Assembly: GCA_013396915.1 (NCBI GenBank)
Contig: VWZL01004643.1
Coordinates: 414,265-478,264 of the forward strand
Source of the DNA: Stercorarius parasiticus
Taxonomy: Eukaryota; Chordata; Aves; Charadriiformes; Stercorariidae
Length of the DNA: 64,000 bases
Direction of reading: 5' to 3'
The notes under the pieces were generated by a model that worked only from the letters and a program-made list of their open reading frames with translations, was not told the DNA's origin and did not search any database. Numbering within the stretch: position 1 is the first letter of the stretch; each line of letters begins with the position of its first letter. A program made the translations under genes and the position numbers. Below are positions 1-10,330 of this stretch, one piece after another.

Positions 1-7
1 GTCACTG

Positions 8-27
8 TCTGCCTGTTTTCAGGCAGA
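8..27. repeat. short perfect hairpin
   Basis: TCTGCCTG and CAGGCAGA form perfect 8-bp arms around a TTTT loop. It sits in plain sequence with no T-run after it. It is probably chance, but exact as read. Confidence 0.85.
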
Positions 28-1565
28 GCTGCAAACCACATTTAGCATTTGCAGTGGAGCTGCCGTGAAGATTTTCTTTTCAAGTTGCCAAGATGTTCTC
101 TACAAGGTACCCTGTAGAGTAACCCTTGGAGAAGGAATTCTGTTATTCTGGGTAAATGGAAAAATAAGTACACTGAAGTCAGGAGGGAGACTACTGCTTC
201 TCAAGTAGAAGAGGAGCTGAAAAATGAACTGAAGAGATGGGTCCAAGCCCTGAAGTGGCATTCGGGTCAGATTTCAAACACCTCAAAAATCCATAAGTGG
301 ATTTGTACGTGAGCCCCATTAAAAAGTTCAAGGTCTCTCGGAAGACCGGGGGGTTGGGTTTGGATTTTGAAGTTTCCTGCCTCCACCAGATTTAGATGTT
401 CTCTGATCTGGGGCTTTGTTCAGGTCTGTCTCCGATTATAGAGCCGTGAACGAATAGGTCTGTTGAGGAAGCCACGTTGGCTGGTCTGCGTGAGCCACTG
501 CCTTCCTTCAAATAGATCAAGAGACTCAACAGAGTTTTGTGCTGGGGAACATGAGAGCAGCACCAAGGCATTTGACATGAGGTTGTTTGAATGTTAGTGG
601 TTTTTGTCTGTGGGACTCTTTGTGTCCTCCGCTTTCAAAATTCTTGACTGTTCCTCTGAATTCAAACCACATGGATGTTTTCCTGATGTCAGGTAGATGC
701 AGTCAGATTCCTCCAGCTGCCAAGTGCAAGGTGAGATCCCAACCAAGTATGTGGCAGGCTTTTTTGGAAAAGGGCTCCATCACCTCCAGAGCTCCCAAGG
801 AAAAATTAGTTACCCATAAATTCCCACAGCAGGCAAAACAGACTCGAACCAAAAGCCTTGATGTAAATCTAAACCATGATGTTCACTGGGGTAAAAACTG
901 TCCTTTTATGTGAAGCAGCCTGGATCTGAGAAGTGCATGAAAGCCAAATCTGAAGTCAGTCTTAATAAAAACTTGCTGTGCTGTTGGATTGCTTCTTGGC
1001 CTTTCCCTCCATCCCTCTCCCTTGAACTTCTCCAGCGTGCAACCTCTGCTGGGATACTCGCAAGCTATAATCCTCCCTGTGATATTTCCAGGAGACCTGC
1101 GACTACGAGAAGACAGTTCTCTGCCTCGGCTCAGTTCTTCACCTTTTAGCCCTCGGTGGATGCCAGCAGCATAAGGAGGCTGCGAGCATTTGTGGGATGA
1201 GGAAAGTTGTCCACAATGTGCCTGAATTCATCTTCCCCTTCACAAGGCGAGCACACAGCACAGGCTACCTAGAGAAGGATGAACGGAAAATAAACAGACA
1301 TGGTGGAATACTTTCTTTGTTTTTCCCTGGGGGATGGGCAGCTGCCAAGCAGAGCTCCGTTCTGCAGGGCCGAGGACCGATCTATGCCCTTTTTGTTCCC
1401 ACCCTTTTCAAAGAGTTTACATTTATAGGCTTTCAAGTGAATGGATGCGCTCCCAGGAGCACAGCTCACACGCCAAGCCGGCTTCACAAGGAGCACTTCT
1501 CTGGGGCGAGGACACTGCGGTCTCAGGCTGGGTTGCGAGCGGTGCAGCCCTCTTTATTTGGCTGC

Positions 1566-1582
1566 CTCCTGCCAGGCAGGAG
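1566..1582. repeat. 17-bp perfect palindrome
   Basis: CTCCTGCC and GGCAGGAG flank a single central A. No neighbouring feature explains it, and chance is a sufficient explanation at this length in 64 kb. Confidence 0.85.
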
Positions 1583-2705
1583 CTCCGATTAAGATCACAG
1601 GCAGGCAAAAGGAGTGCTAAGAAGGAGAAGAAAATGGGCCAAAAAATCTCCCTTGCCCCCATATCAGGTTTGAGTCTCCGAGCAGTGGAAAGGGAAAGCA
1701 CTGCTTTCCAAAGCAGCCAACTGATACTGGGGGGTTTTCAGGGGCTGATTGTACTCGGGGAATTGATTGTAGCATCTCCTCTGGTGGCTGCCCCAGGTTT
1801 CTGGCTGCCTATTGCAGGGTCACGCTGCTGCCTTCACCGTTGGCATGAGCCCGGGGTGTCCAGCTGAGGACCGGTGCGTTGGGAGTCAGGGAGGTGTTTG
1901 CAGGAGGTGTTGATTATCTCCGGTTACTCCATCCCAACAAAAGTTTTGGGGCCTTTGGGGTGGAAAGCTCTACCACCAGAGCACATGGGAACAGAGCAGG
2001 GCTTTTCTTTCCCACCAAATCTCTTCTTGATTTATTACGCGCCTGCTCAGCAAGGAGGAATGCCAGCGCTGCAAGGATTGCGTTATCTGGGTTGTGCTGT
2101 TAATGAGGCCATCATGTTGATTAAGCATCAGCCTGGAACATTATCTCGGAGAGGTCCCTCTCTCCCTCTGCAGTGACTGACACTCCTCCCTGAACAGACA
2201 GACCAGGGAAAGTCCTCAAGACTCATTGTTTGGGATTAAAATAAATAGCAGTTGAGGTGGAGCAGGGCTGGTGGCAGATGTGTGAGCAAGATTGCACAAC
2301 TTCTTGCAGCTGAGGACAGAGCTGCCCAATTAAAACCAGCTACAGATGAGGAAAAGGGTGGATGCATGAGAAAGTTCATTAGGGATAATAAATAATTAGG
2401 TGCGAAATACCTAGGAGTGGCTCAAGTCAAGGGATGCAGAGAGAGTGGGAGAATGGATGGAGAAGGGATCTTGTTTAGCACAAGTTAAATCTGCGGGCTG
2501 TACTTTTCGGTATGAAGCTGGCAGCGCTGGCATAGAGAAAGCAGGTGACTTGGGAAATCGTTTGATTTCCTTTCCTTCCCCTCCAGCTTTTTCCCCAGCG
2601 GCGATGATCTGCCAATTCAGCGCTGAGTAAAAGTGACACATCTGGCAGTTTTACCCAGGAACTCCAGCCCAAATCTCTTTGCTTTGCTAACAACTCAATA
2701 TTTTG

Positions 2706-3042
2706 TCATATTCTGGGCCACCCGTGAAGCTCAGAGAAGTTAGAAATGCCAGCAAATCTGCCTATCTCGCTCTGCTGGAGGGATCTGGCAGCAATGGAGG
2801 TGGTCACGAGCTGCAGCTTGTGATGGTCCCCCACCACTTCCAGCTGATGGGCATGTGCTAAGTTGGATCCTCGCGTGGCAGTCACAACCTCCGCGATGTG
2901 TAAGGTCACGATGTTGAAGGTGGCTTCTGGGAAGAACAGAGGCAGGCTTGTCGGGGATCGAGTTGGTTTGCATGGCTTTTAGCTGCTCTTGGGAGTCGGT
3001 GGTGGGGCGGAGGAAGGGTGCGATCTGCTTTAGCATCTCCAC
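2706..3042 (-). pseudogene. coding-like frame with one apparent frameshift
   Basis: Read on the minus strand from 3042, one frame begins (V)EMLKQIAPFLRPTTDSQ and uses codons rich in C or G at the third position. Near 2925-2940 it loses this character and the next frame takes over, with ATFNIVTLHIAEVV about here, running to a TGA at 2706-2708. Dropping one C from the CCC at 2929-2931 would bridge the two frames, so this could be a decayed exon or gene copy, or a real exon with a sequence error. An in-frame TGA lies five codons upstream of the GTG at 3042, so an AG at the exon edge would be needed (CCCAGGCAG lies just upstream). I do not recognise the protein. There is no poly-A tail at the low-coordinate end to suggest a processed copy. 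A chance codon pattern remains possible. Confidence 0.22.
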
Positions 3043-4350
3043 AGATGCCCATCACGACTGCCTGGGAATTGTCCCTTCAGTTGTCTCTACTCCAAGTGTG
3101 ATAAGAGCAACTAAGGTTTCTTGGCGGGCCCTGCCACCTGTGCATCCTGACGGCATGCCTCTCCCTGCAGGAAGCAACAAGAACGGTTTCATCTCTCAAG
3201 GGGGCAGGGCAGGCTTTCTTCCAACAGGGAGTTTTAGACCCAGCCTGTCAACCTCTGGATCCCAGCTGTGACCGACTTTGGCTGCCCTGGAGAAGAATTT
3301 AATCTGACTCACTCATGCTCCTAGTTTTGATGATAACTGTGGTATGCAAACTGTCCAGAAATGTATCTTTTATTCGCATGTGTGTGCGTGGGCATGTATT
3401 TAGAAGAGAAATCAGCATGTTGGTTCCGTAATGGGGTTTGCAGAAATAAGTTTCCTAAGCTGTCCGTATTGCAATCAAAGCATCTCACTTGTTTGGTTGA
3501 TGGTTGCGTGGGCTTCTCTGTGGGTCCGGCTTCAGGGGATGGTGCAGTTGGGAAGGGAGCACGTTTGCTGCCCAGGTTTTGTGCTGGGTAGGGGTGGGCA
3601 TAAGGAAGGCAAGCTGAGGGTGCCTGTTTGGGGCTGAGTTGGGCCACCAACTCATGCTGAAGCCATCACTGAGTCACTTGCTCTGCCTGAACCCAGCAGC
3701 CTGCAAACCCTCCCCAAACTTCATCTCCTTGAAAGTACCAGATGTTGAACCCAGGCTGAGATTCCCAGGGCAAAAGAAACATGCTGTAAGCAAAGATTTG
3801 CTAAACACCAGCACCGTGAAATGTAGCGATGTCGGCAGGGAAAGCAAACCTGCACCTCGTGGAGCAGTAATACTCCTGAGGCACAGGAGAGAGTGATGCG
3901 AACACCACTCGGTTTTCAGACTGCTGCTTCTTAAATCAGCTGGAGCAGATGCCTTCAGCGTCCAGGAAGGGATGCTGCTGCTTCATGGGGCTTCTTCCAT
4001 CTGAGCCTCTGTCAGCTGCAAGTTAAAGGGAAAACCAAGTGGAAGAGGTTCAGGTGCTGGCAGCATGTCCTCTGCTTGCAGATGTACAGCTGACATCTGC
4101 AGCTAGCTCTCCGATCCTCCTAAAAATCACCATCACCACCCCACTAAAGAGAACCCTGAAACACCTCCACATTTGAAATGTTCCCGATCCCTAAACTATT
4201 TTCCTTGCCTGCACTCGCCAGCGAACAACTAGAGGAATCAAAGAGGTTTTATGTTTAGTTGTTGTTTTTCAGTTTTGAGGTTTGGGGTTTTTTTTGTTCT
4301 AAAACGCAGCTTGTGCGTTAGGAATTGCTGAACGAGGTAATTGCTTAGTG
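3043..4350. other. noncoding stretch, nothing distinct
   Basis: There are only short overlapping open frames. A T/G-rich patch at 3360-3400 (GTGTGTGCGTGGGCATGT) is too short to be a microsatellite. A plain AT-rich patch precedes the hairpin at 4352. Confidence 0.6.
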
Positions 4351-4351
4351 C

Positions 4352-4393
4352 AGTCCCTTGGAGGGACTCTTTTTTTTTTTTTTTTCTTTTTTT
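4352..4393. repeat. hairpin followed by T16 tract
   Basis: AGTCCCT (4352-4358) and AGGGACT (4362-4368) form a perfect 7-bp stem with a 3-base loop. A C and then T16 (4370-4385), a C and T7 follow immediately. The layout mimics an intrinsic terminator or a Pol III stop. In vertebrate DNA a T-run beside a small hairpin is more simply chance or the reverse-strand tail of an old retrocopy, and I see no A/B box upstream. Confidence 0.8.
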
Positions 4394-5820
4394 AAGTGGA
4401 AAGAGGAGCGTGTTGATTTGGTCACGTGCCAACCAGGAAATACCAAAAAGCTGAAGATGGACCTGTTACAAACAGGCTAACCAGCCTCAGATGTCCCTTG
4501 AATATTGGAATATGGAAGGTAATCAAGAGCACATGGGTCCTGTAAATAATGAGATTATTGATAAATACACAGAAATAAAGCCATTTGGCTGCCTCAGTGA
4601 AACACTGAAGCCACTGGTTTCAGCTGAAATCTCTTAATTGCCCCCGATTGCCCTGTCACGGGTGTTTTTCCTGCAGCCTGTCAAGATCTGAGGTTCTGTG
4701 CTGGGTTTTGCATCTCACGTGTGCCACAGTTCAATCCTACACTTTCCTTCTGCGGAAGGGCCGGAGGAGTCGCTGGGGCAGAACGAAGATGCTGATGCTC
4801 TGGGGCATGAGATGTCGGTAGGAGAAAGGACGCTGTGGGGAAAAGCCCGAGGTGGAAGAGGCGAGCGCCCTTCCGAAGAAGCAGGGCGGAGATGCGAGCT
4901 GCACTTGCGTCCTTTCTCCTGCTTGACCGCTGTTCCTGCTGCTGCCTTTTCGGTGCTTGAGCCTAAAAAGCCCGGGGAGGAAGGAAGTGAGTCGGAGTTG
5001 GAAGGACCCTCGGGAAAGCTCACAGTCCTCAAAGCAGGGAGCCCGGAGTCGGGTTTTCAATCCCTCCTTTGGCATCCCTGCAAGCGCCGACCCCCTTTAA
5101 GGAGGAGGCTGCCGGGAGCCACAGGTGCTTGTGCGGGTTGTAAAGCCATCAGGTCGCTTGTCTCTATGCCGAAAGATGGATCAAGGAGCCTCTTTCTAGG
5201 CATCCAGCCTTGAAAATACTGGCCCCGTTTTTAATTCCTGTGTTTTTCTGGGGCTGGGACAAGGGTGTAGGCAGACATCAATGCGGTAAATGTGTATGCA
5301 TACGTTTTTTCCTTTAGGGGAAGGAGAAGGGAGAACTGTGTCCAAAGCAAGATGCGTTCGCAGCAATGAGGATGGGGAGAGGTCTTCTATCACGTTGCAT
5401 GGGACACAGGCACTCTGAGCAGCGGCTCAGCGGCAGGGTGGAAAGGACATGGTGTTTTGGAGATGTCTGGGGGGATAGGAGGCTGGCTGGACTTCACATT
5501 GCCCACCCCATGGCATGCTGCTGAGAGTGTAGGGTGGCGTTAACTGGGGGCTAGAGGGGAGTCCTACAGCCTCCTGCACTTTGAGGAGGTCCATCCTCAA
5601 GCCGGAGTCGCAGGCAGTGCTCCCGGACTTCGAGCATAGAGCAGGAGCACTGCATCCCCTGAGCCTGGATGGGAGCAATGGGCCGTGCAGTAGACGGTCT
5701 TCAAACCCTTCATTCTGTTGCTTCAGCATCACTGTTTGACCCCGAGCATTTCAGCTGGGAAATTCTGAGCCATTTTTAGCTGCCTGGCTGCAAAGGGGAA
5801 GGCAGGGAGGAGGGAGGGAG
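4394..5820. other. noncoding, with a moderately CpG-rich middle
   Basis: CpGs are fairly common from about 4740 to 5130, where a 171-codon plus-strand frame (4698-5213) and two minus-strand frames overlap. That is the usual result of low stop-codon density in GC-rich DNA. A purine-rich patch (GGGAGGAGGGAGGGAG) lies near 5803-5820. No product is recognised. Confidence 0.55.
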
Positions 5821-6000
5821 AAATACCACGCGGTTAGTATTACATCCCCGACACAATGGGAACTTTTATTAGCAATTTTCCATTGTGTTGCAAATGGCAA
5901 AGATCATGGTTATATTTGCATGTTTCAGACTGTCCTGGAGAACTAGCTTTCCTCTGCGATTGGGTAATAGTTTTCACATTGCATTAGGTTCCGCATTTGG
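5821..6000. promoter_or_regulatory. SOX/POU motif cluster, candidate enhancer
   Basis: CATTGTGTTGCAAAT at 5881-5895 has the length and spacing of the known SOX-POU composite site (a CATTGT SOX half followed by an octamer half), with the octamer half one base off ATGCAAAT. A perfect octamer, ATTTGCAT, follows at 5914-5921. A second SOX-type site, ACACAATGG (5851-5859), is the exact reverse complement of CCATTGTGT (5880-5888), giving a dyad with 20 bp between its arms. The block is AT-rich against GC-richer flanks. SOXB1 and POU factors use such sites in neural and pluripotency enhancers (established for the family). Function here is inferred, because conservation cannot be seen. Confidence 0.4.
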
Positions 6001-8430
6001 AGCGGGGTACAAAAGCTGCAGCTGAAGAGCACCGGTTCTCCTGCCATCGGAGCCCGTCTTTCTGACCTGGTACTTCAACCTAGATAAAAACAGGTTGTAA
6101 GAAGCTTGATCTCTTTGCAGGACAGAGAAAGAGGAGGTGGCAGGTGGGCAGTACTTTTGCTCCCGAGGGTATTGATTGCCCTTCTCAGGCCAATAAAAAT
6201 GCACGCGTTCCTGGCTAGAATAACAATAAGGATGTTTCTTTGCTCTAGGATAAGTCAGGATTTGACTAGATTTCTGCTTGGCTCTGCGGAGGACATGCAG
6301 CTATTGACAGCCTGAAAGAAATTAGGCCAAGAAAACAAAACAGAAACAACTGGGAATCGTTGCAGCTTTCTGTCTGCAGTATTGCTTCCAGGACTGTAGG
6401 ACCCAGGCGCTTTGACTCCGGGCCACAGCCCTGTGTTTTTTGGGTTGGTTTTTTGGTTTTGTTTTTTTTTTTTCCCCCTTTGAGATTTTGCACAGTGCTT
6501 TCCGCGGGGGAGTTCTGCACTGCGCTGCGGTCTGGATGAAGCTGCAATGTGCGTCTTCCCTATTGTGGGACCTGGAGCAGAGTGACCAAACCACTGGCTG
6601 GTGGCAGGATGGAGGCTGAAAGAGCTCTGCCTCTCCTCGTCTTCCCCTGCACGGCCAGGTATGGCTCAGGCACGACTCTAGTGCCAACGGTAAAAGTCAC
6701 TGCAAGACCATTCCCCAGGTCCCTGATCCTCCTCTTGCAACTCTTCACAAGCTCTCTAGTCTCTGTGCAACACCACTATAGCAGAAATCCCCAGTTAAAG
6801 TATCTTGCTAAAGATGCTGAGGGCAACCTGCTCCCTTGAGCCTTGGTGCTTCTTCCCAAGAGAGGCAAATGGATGAGAATTTTTTGTGTGCGCTTTTTAG
6901 AAACCAGGAAGTTAACCTAGTTGACCTGAAAAATATTGTTAAACTGGTGTTGATCGCAGCCTTGGGTCTATTTTCTCTTCTTCCCCTAGCAGACTTCTCC
7001 TGTTTTTAGAGACTACTCTTGAGTCATTTTAGGGTTGTGCCAAACATTGGAAATGAAACCCCATGTGCTGCAGAGAGGGGTTTCCTCACAAGGCTGAACT
7101 TTGCACCAGGGCTTTCTGAAGGTACTTGAGCTATAGGGGTGAGCTTCGTTGGGCTTGGTGCAATACAGGACCGGGTACCGTATGAACAAGGGACCCTCCC
7201 TGCACTCTGCTTTGCTAAGCCCAAACTCCGTCTCTGATGCATAAGCCCAAGGGAAAAAGCATATGTGTACTGTACGGAGGGAAGGTCAGAATGACGTTAG
7301 GGCTGCGGAGTGTCGATTTGTCCATTCTGCTCACAGAAACGGCCTTCATATTTTGTTACCATCTGGACAGCAAATGTGCCCTCCTACGGAAACTTAGGTT
7401 TGACCTTTGCTCATTTTGTTTAAGAATGAATATAGGGCAAACGTGTAACATTTGCACTAGGGATCTCCTGTCAGCACCACAGATAGGTCAGGAGAGCTGA
7501 CTTGGCTGTCTTGCTTGTGTCATGTATTTAGGACATGTGTATATAAATGCATATATGTGAGTTTATTCTTTGTGTTTGGCTGAAGCTGGGGAAGACAGAA
7601 CATCTATTTGAAGCAAGGCTATTCCTAATGTTATCATTTTACATCTGTGATTATTAGTTTTAATGGGAACAGCAAGTCCTACCATATGCTGAGAGCTCCA
7701 CACAATGTGCTCCTTCATGGGGGTGGCACGGTCGTCATCAGGAGGCGAGCGTTATCTCCTGCGGGTCCTCTGATTCATGGCGCCTGTTGCACGGATCACA
7801 ACCGTCAGTTAACCTGATCTCCTGCAGACCACGAACATGTTGTTTCTTGTTTCATTGGTCATTAGCAGAGATGAGTCGTGGTGTTCGGTGATCTCTGATA
7901 TTTGGGCTGTTCAGATGGTGGGCTGGTGACCGGCAGCCTTGCGCAGCTCGAGCTTGATGGAGCAAGCCAGGATGAGTCCCTCTCCATAGCCATTGACTGG
8001 ATTTGGCTAACAGGAGCTGGAACATAGCTGAGACCCCTGCCCGCAGGCCTTCCTTCTTCTTTCCCTTTAGAAAGTCAAACATCAAGCCAAAACCCAGCAT
8101 AACCTGTAAGCAAAGACTTGGAGCTCTTTTTTGGAGGGGAAGGAAAGGTCAGCCTTCCAGCTGACCCTGGTAGCTTGCCACCAAAACAGATTGGGGAAGC
8201 AGAGTTGAGCTCCTTAACACAAAATGAAGAGGTTTAGTTGGTTAAACATCTCTTGAGGATTGGAACTATTGCCATCGGTGTTGGGGCACGCACCACACCC
8301 CCACACACCTCCCCGCGTTCGGCTGGCTTTGTACGAGCTCGCAGCTGCCCCAGCTCCATCCATCGCCCGTCAGCTCCCTGCAGCGTCCCTACAAGGTGCT
8401 GCTACTCACTTTATAGTGTTTAAATGGGTC
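6001..8430. other. noncoding stretch with scattered AT-rich segments
   Basis: No credible gene. TTGACCTTTGC near 7398-7408 contains CAAAGGTCA in reverse, a nuclear-receptor (HNF4/ERR-like) half-site. The interval 7515-7670 is AT-rich (TATATAAATGCATATATG at about 7540-7557, then ATTATTAGTTTTAATGG) and could be regulatory, but it carries no diagnostic arrangement. A T-rich patch lies near 6440-6475. Confidence 0.5.
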
Positions 8431-8570
8431 TTGCCAAGATTAAATTGGAAAATAAACCCCCATGGCTCAGGCTTGAGCTGTTGAGATTATGAAGATTGAT
8501 CAAGTAGCACAATTAAATGTATTTATTAAATAAATGGGTGATTTATCTTTTTGTTTTTCCTTGCGTTGCA
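8431..8570. promoter_or_regulatory. AT-rich block with homeodomain/MEF-like sites
   Basis: Dense A/T sequence between GC-richer flanks. ATTTATTAAATAAAT at 8521-8535 is a near-palindrome (arms ATTTAT and ATAAAT) that suits CDX or posterior HOX binding. CAATTAAATG precedes it and GTGATTTATC follows. This is a motif-based guess at an element. Confidence 0.2.
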
Positions 8571-9296
8571 CCCCCAGGGATGATTCTGAGCTGCCTCTTG
8601 CTGGCTTTAGATGGGGTCCTACTGCGCGGATGCTAGCACAGGCAAGGGCTGAATTGAGCCTTTGCTTTGGACTACTGAGCTAGACCAGCCGGTTTCGCTT
8701 TTTTGGGTTGGTACATGGTTTCGTTTGCCCGTTTTCTCCAGCTGAAAAGCTGCCCAGCGCGGGTTCTTCCAGACAGGCCTGGGGGTGTTTCCATTTGTGC
8801 CAAGAAAATCAGGCTTTGACAGTAAAAACAAAACAAACCAACTTCATCCTCCCGTCCCATGTCTCCCCCAATAAATTAAAAAGCACTTCTCTCTTATTTT
8901 TGGGGTTTTTCTTGGGGTTTTTTGTAACGCAGCTTTTGTTTTAAAATGCGAAGCCTGGTCTGCATCCCCCAGTTCTAGCGCTGTCCCTTTAAAATCTGAT
9001 TTTGGCAGCCAGCGTGGTGGCTGTGGCTCCTGTCCTGAGCAGATGGCTTTAGTTAGGCCAGATTCGGTGGCAGGTCTCTGGGATGCCAAATCTCTGCCTC
9101 GTTCACTCCCTTCTTCTGTCATCAATAAAGCCATTGAGAGAATCTTTAATAAATAAACAAAAAAGCATTTTTCAACAGACAGTGGGATGGAAAATGACTC
9201 ATAGGAAAACAGGGTATAAAGTACACTCTAGTATTAGGTATTACATGTGTCGAGTTTCTGTTTGGGGTCCAAGAATGCTGTGGTTTTTCTCTAAGG
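8571..9296. other. noncoding stretch, nothing distinct
   Basis: Short open frames only. The interval 9125-9250 is AT-rich and includes TTAATAAATAAACAAAAAAGC, but has no repeat or gene structure that I can support. Confidence 0.55.
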
Positions 9297-9328
9297 ATTA
9301 TGCCATTGTGGAATAATGTCATTGTGGA
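9297..9328. repeat. 16-bp tandem duplication
   Basis: Two adjacent copies of ATTATGCCATTGTGGA / ATAATGTCATTGTGGA differ at two positions. Each copy carries a CATTGTGG SOX-like core, so the duplication places two such cores 16 bp apart on the same helical side. Confidence 0.8.
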
Positions 9329-9378
9329 GTATTTGGTCAAGATGAGCTGATTGAGTCTGGTGGTTACTTACAAATATA

Positions 9379-9490
9379 TATCTCTGTATTTTTCAGCGTT
9401 CGGAAAATCTGTGACAAGCAGTTTTCGGGAGGCTACGGGCAATTATTGCCATCACTGTTTCCAGCCCTGCCGAATGCCATGCAAATTGCT
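9379..9490. promoter_or_regulatory. palindrome plus POU octamer block
   Basis: GGCAATTATTGCC (9438-9450) is a 13-bp palindrome with 6-bp arms around one T and a homeodomain-like AATTA core. About 30 bp on, a perfect octamer, ATGCAAAT, lies at 9479-9486. The pairing resembles a small enhancer core. No conservation evidence is available. Confidence 0.25.
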
Positions 9491-10189
9491 GGAGTCATGC
9501 TTTCTCTCCTCCTTTCCTTTTCTTCATTCATGGAGGACCTACTTTTTTTTCCTCGGGATGGCGTACAAACAAACTGGGCAGGATCCTTTGCGCTAGCTTA
9601 GACCTACCAAAGGACCGATCCGGTCCTAGAGAGAGACTGGGACGACCATGTGTGCTATTAATGGGAACAAAGAGCAAAGCCCTCAAGGGACGGAGGAAAA
9701 GGGGTGAGAAACATTCTGCACAGAAACCACCATGGCAAAGTTGGGGGTCCCCAGCAGTGCCAATGGGGCTTGGGTGGTGGTCACCAAAAAGGCTTTTGGA
9801 GGATAAACCGTGATCCGCTAACCCTTGCCGCTCCTCTGTGGACGTCAAGGATGCACTGGGAAAAGAGGCGTTTCAAGTAGCGCTTGTGCGTGTGCCAGCA
9901 AGTCATCTGCAGAGTTAGGGAGATGCTGATGCCCAGTTTCTCTTTCCTTGTGTCCCGCAATCCTCATCTTCAACACAGTAGTCCCTAGAAACGCTGTTGT
10001 ATCCATTTTTGGTAGGAGGTGGTAGGATATCAAGCTTTTTTTCCCATTATTCAAGTGTGCCGATTATTAGAAAAGGGAAAAAATCTTTTACAGTTTGGTT
10101 TCCAGCCTCTCGGTGGAAAAAAAACGTGCATCGTGATGATCCTAACCTTAGAAATTATAACTCTGTGATCCTGCTGGCTGTTATCATCG
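9491..10189. other. noncoding stretch, nothing distinct
   Basis: Only short overlapping frames on both strands. No repeat, splice pair or motif cluster stands out. Confidence 0.55.
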
Positions 10190-10330
10190 CTTTTGCCTGC
10201 CCGGTCTGTGCTGCCCGGAGGTTTGACAGCGCGGGGGCAGTCCCGGGCAGCTCCTGCTTGAGCGTCGTGGAAGAGCGAAAAGGAAGTGTCGGAGGATGAA
10301 CGCGAAGGAAAGGGCTCGCGCTGCAGCCTC
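10190..10330. promoter_or_regulatory. short CpG-dense patch
   Basis: More than a dozen CpGs fall in about 140 bp, including GACAGCGCGGGGGC and AACGCGAAGG, against CpG-poor flanks. Such patches can be unmethylated promoters or enhancers. This one is shorter than a typical CpG island and has no TATA box or downstream splice donor that I can pair with it. Confidence 0.25.

Larger units (their letters stand above)
1..2640. other. noncoding stretch, no gene recognised
   Basis: Several short open frames occur on both strands, the longest about 177 codons, but none gives a familiar protein and they overlap one another in different frames, as expected by chance. Two short perfect inverted repeats are listed separately. 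The interval 2225-2410 is AT-rich and holds AATAAATAG and AATAAATAATTAGG, which would suit homeodomain binding, but nothing more can be claimed. No interspersed repeat is visible. Confidence 0.6.

Noticed and set aside
4352..4393. Intrinsic transcription terminator
   Set aside because: The window has no bacterial gene organisation. The hairpin plus T-run is reported as a repeat instead.
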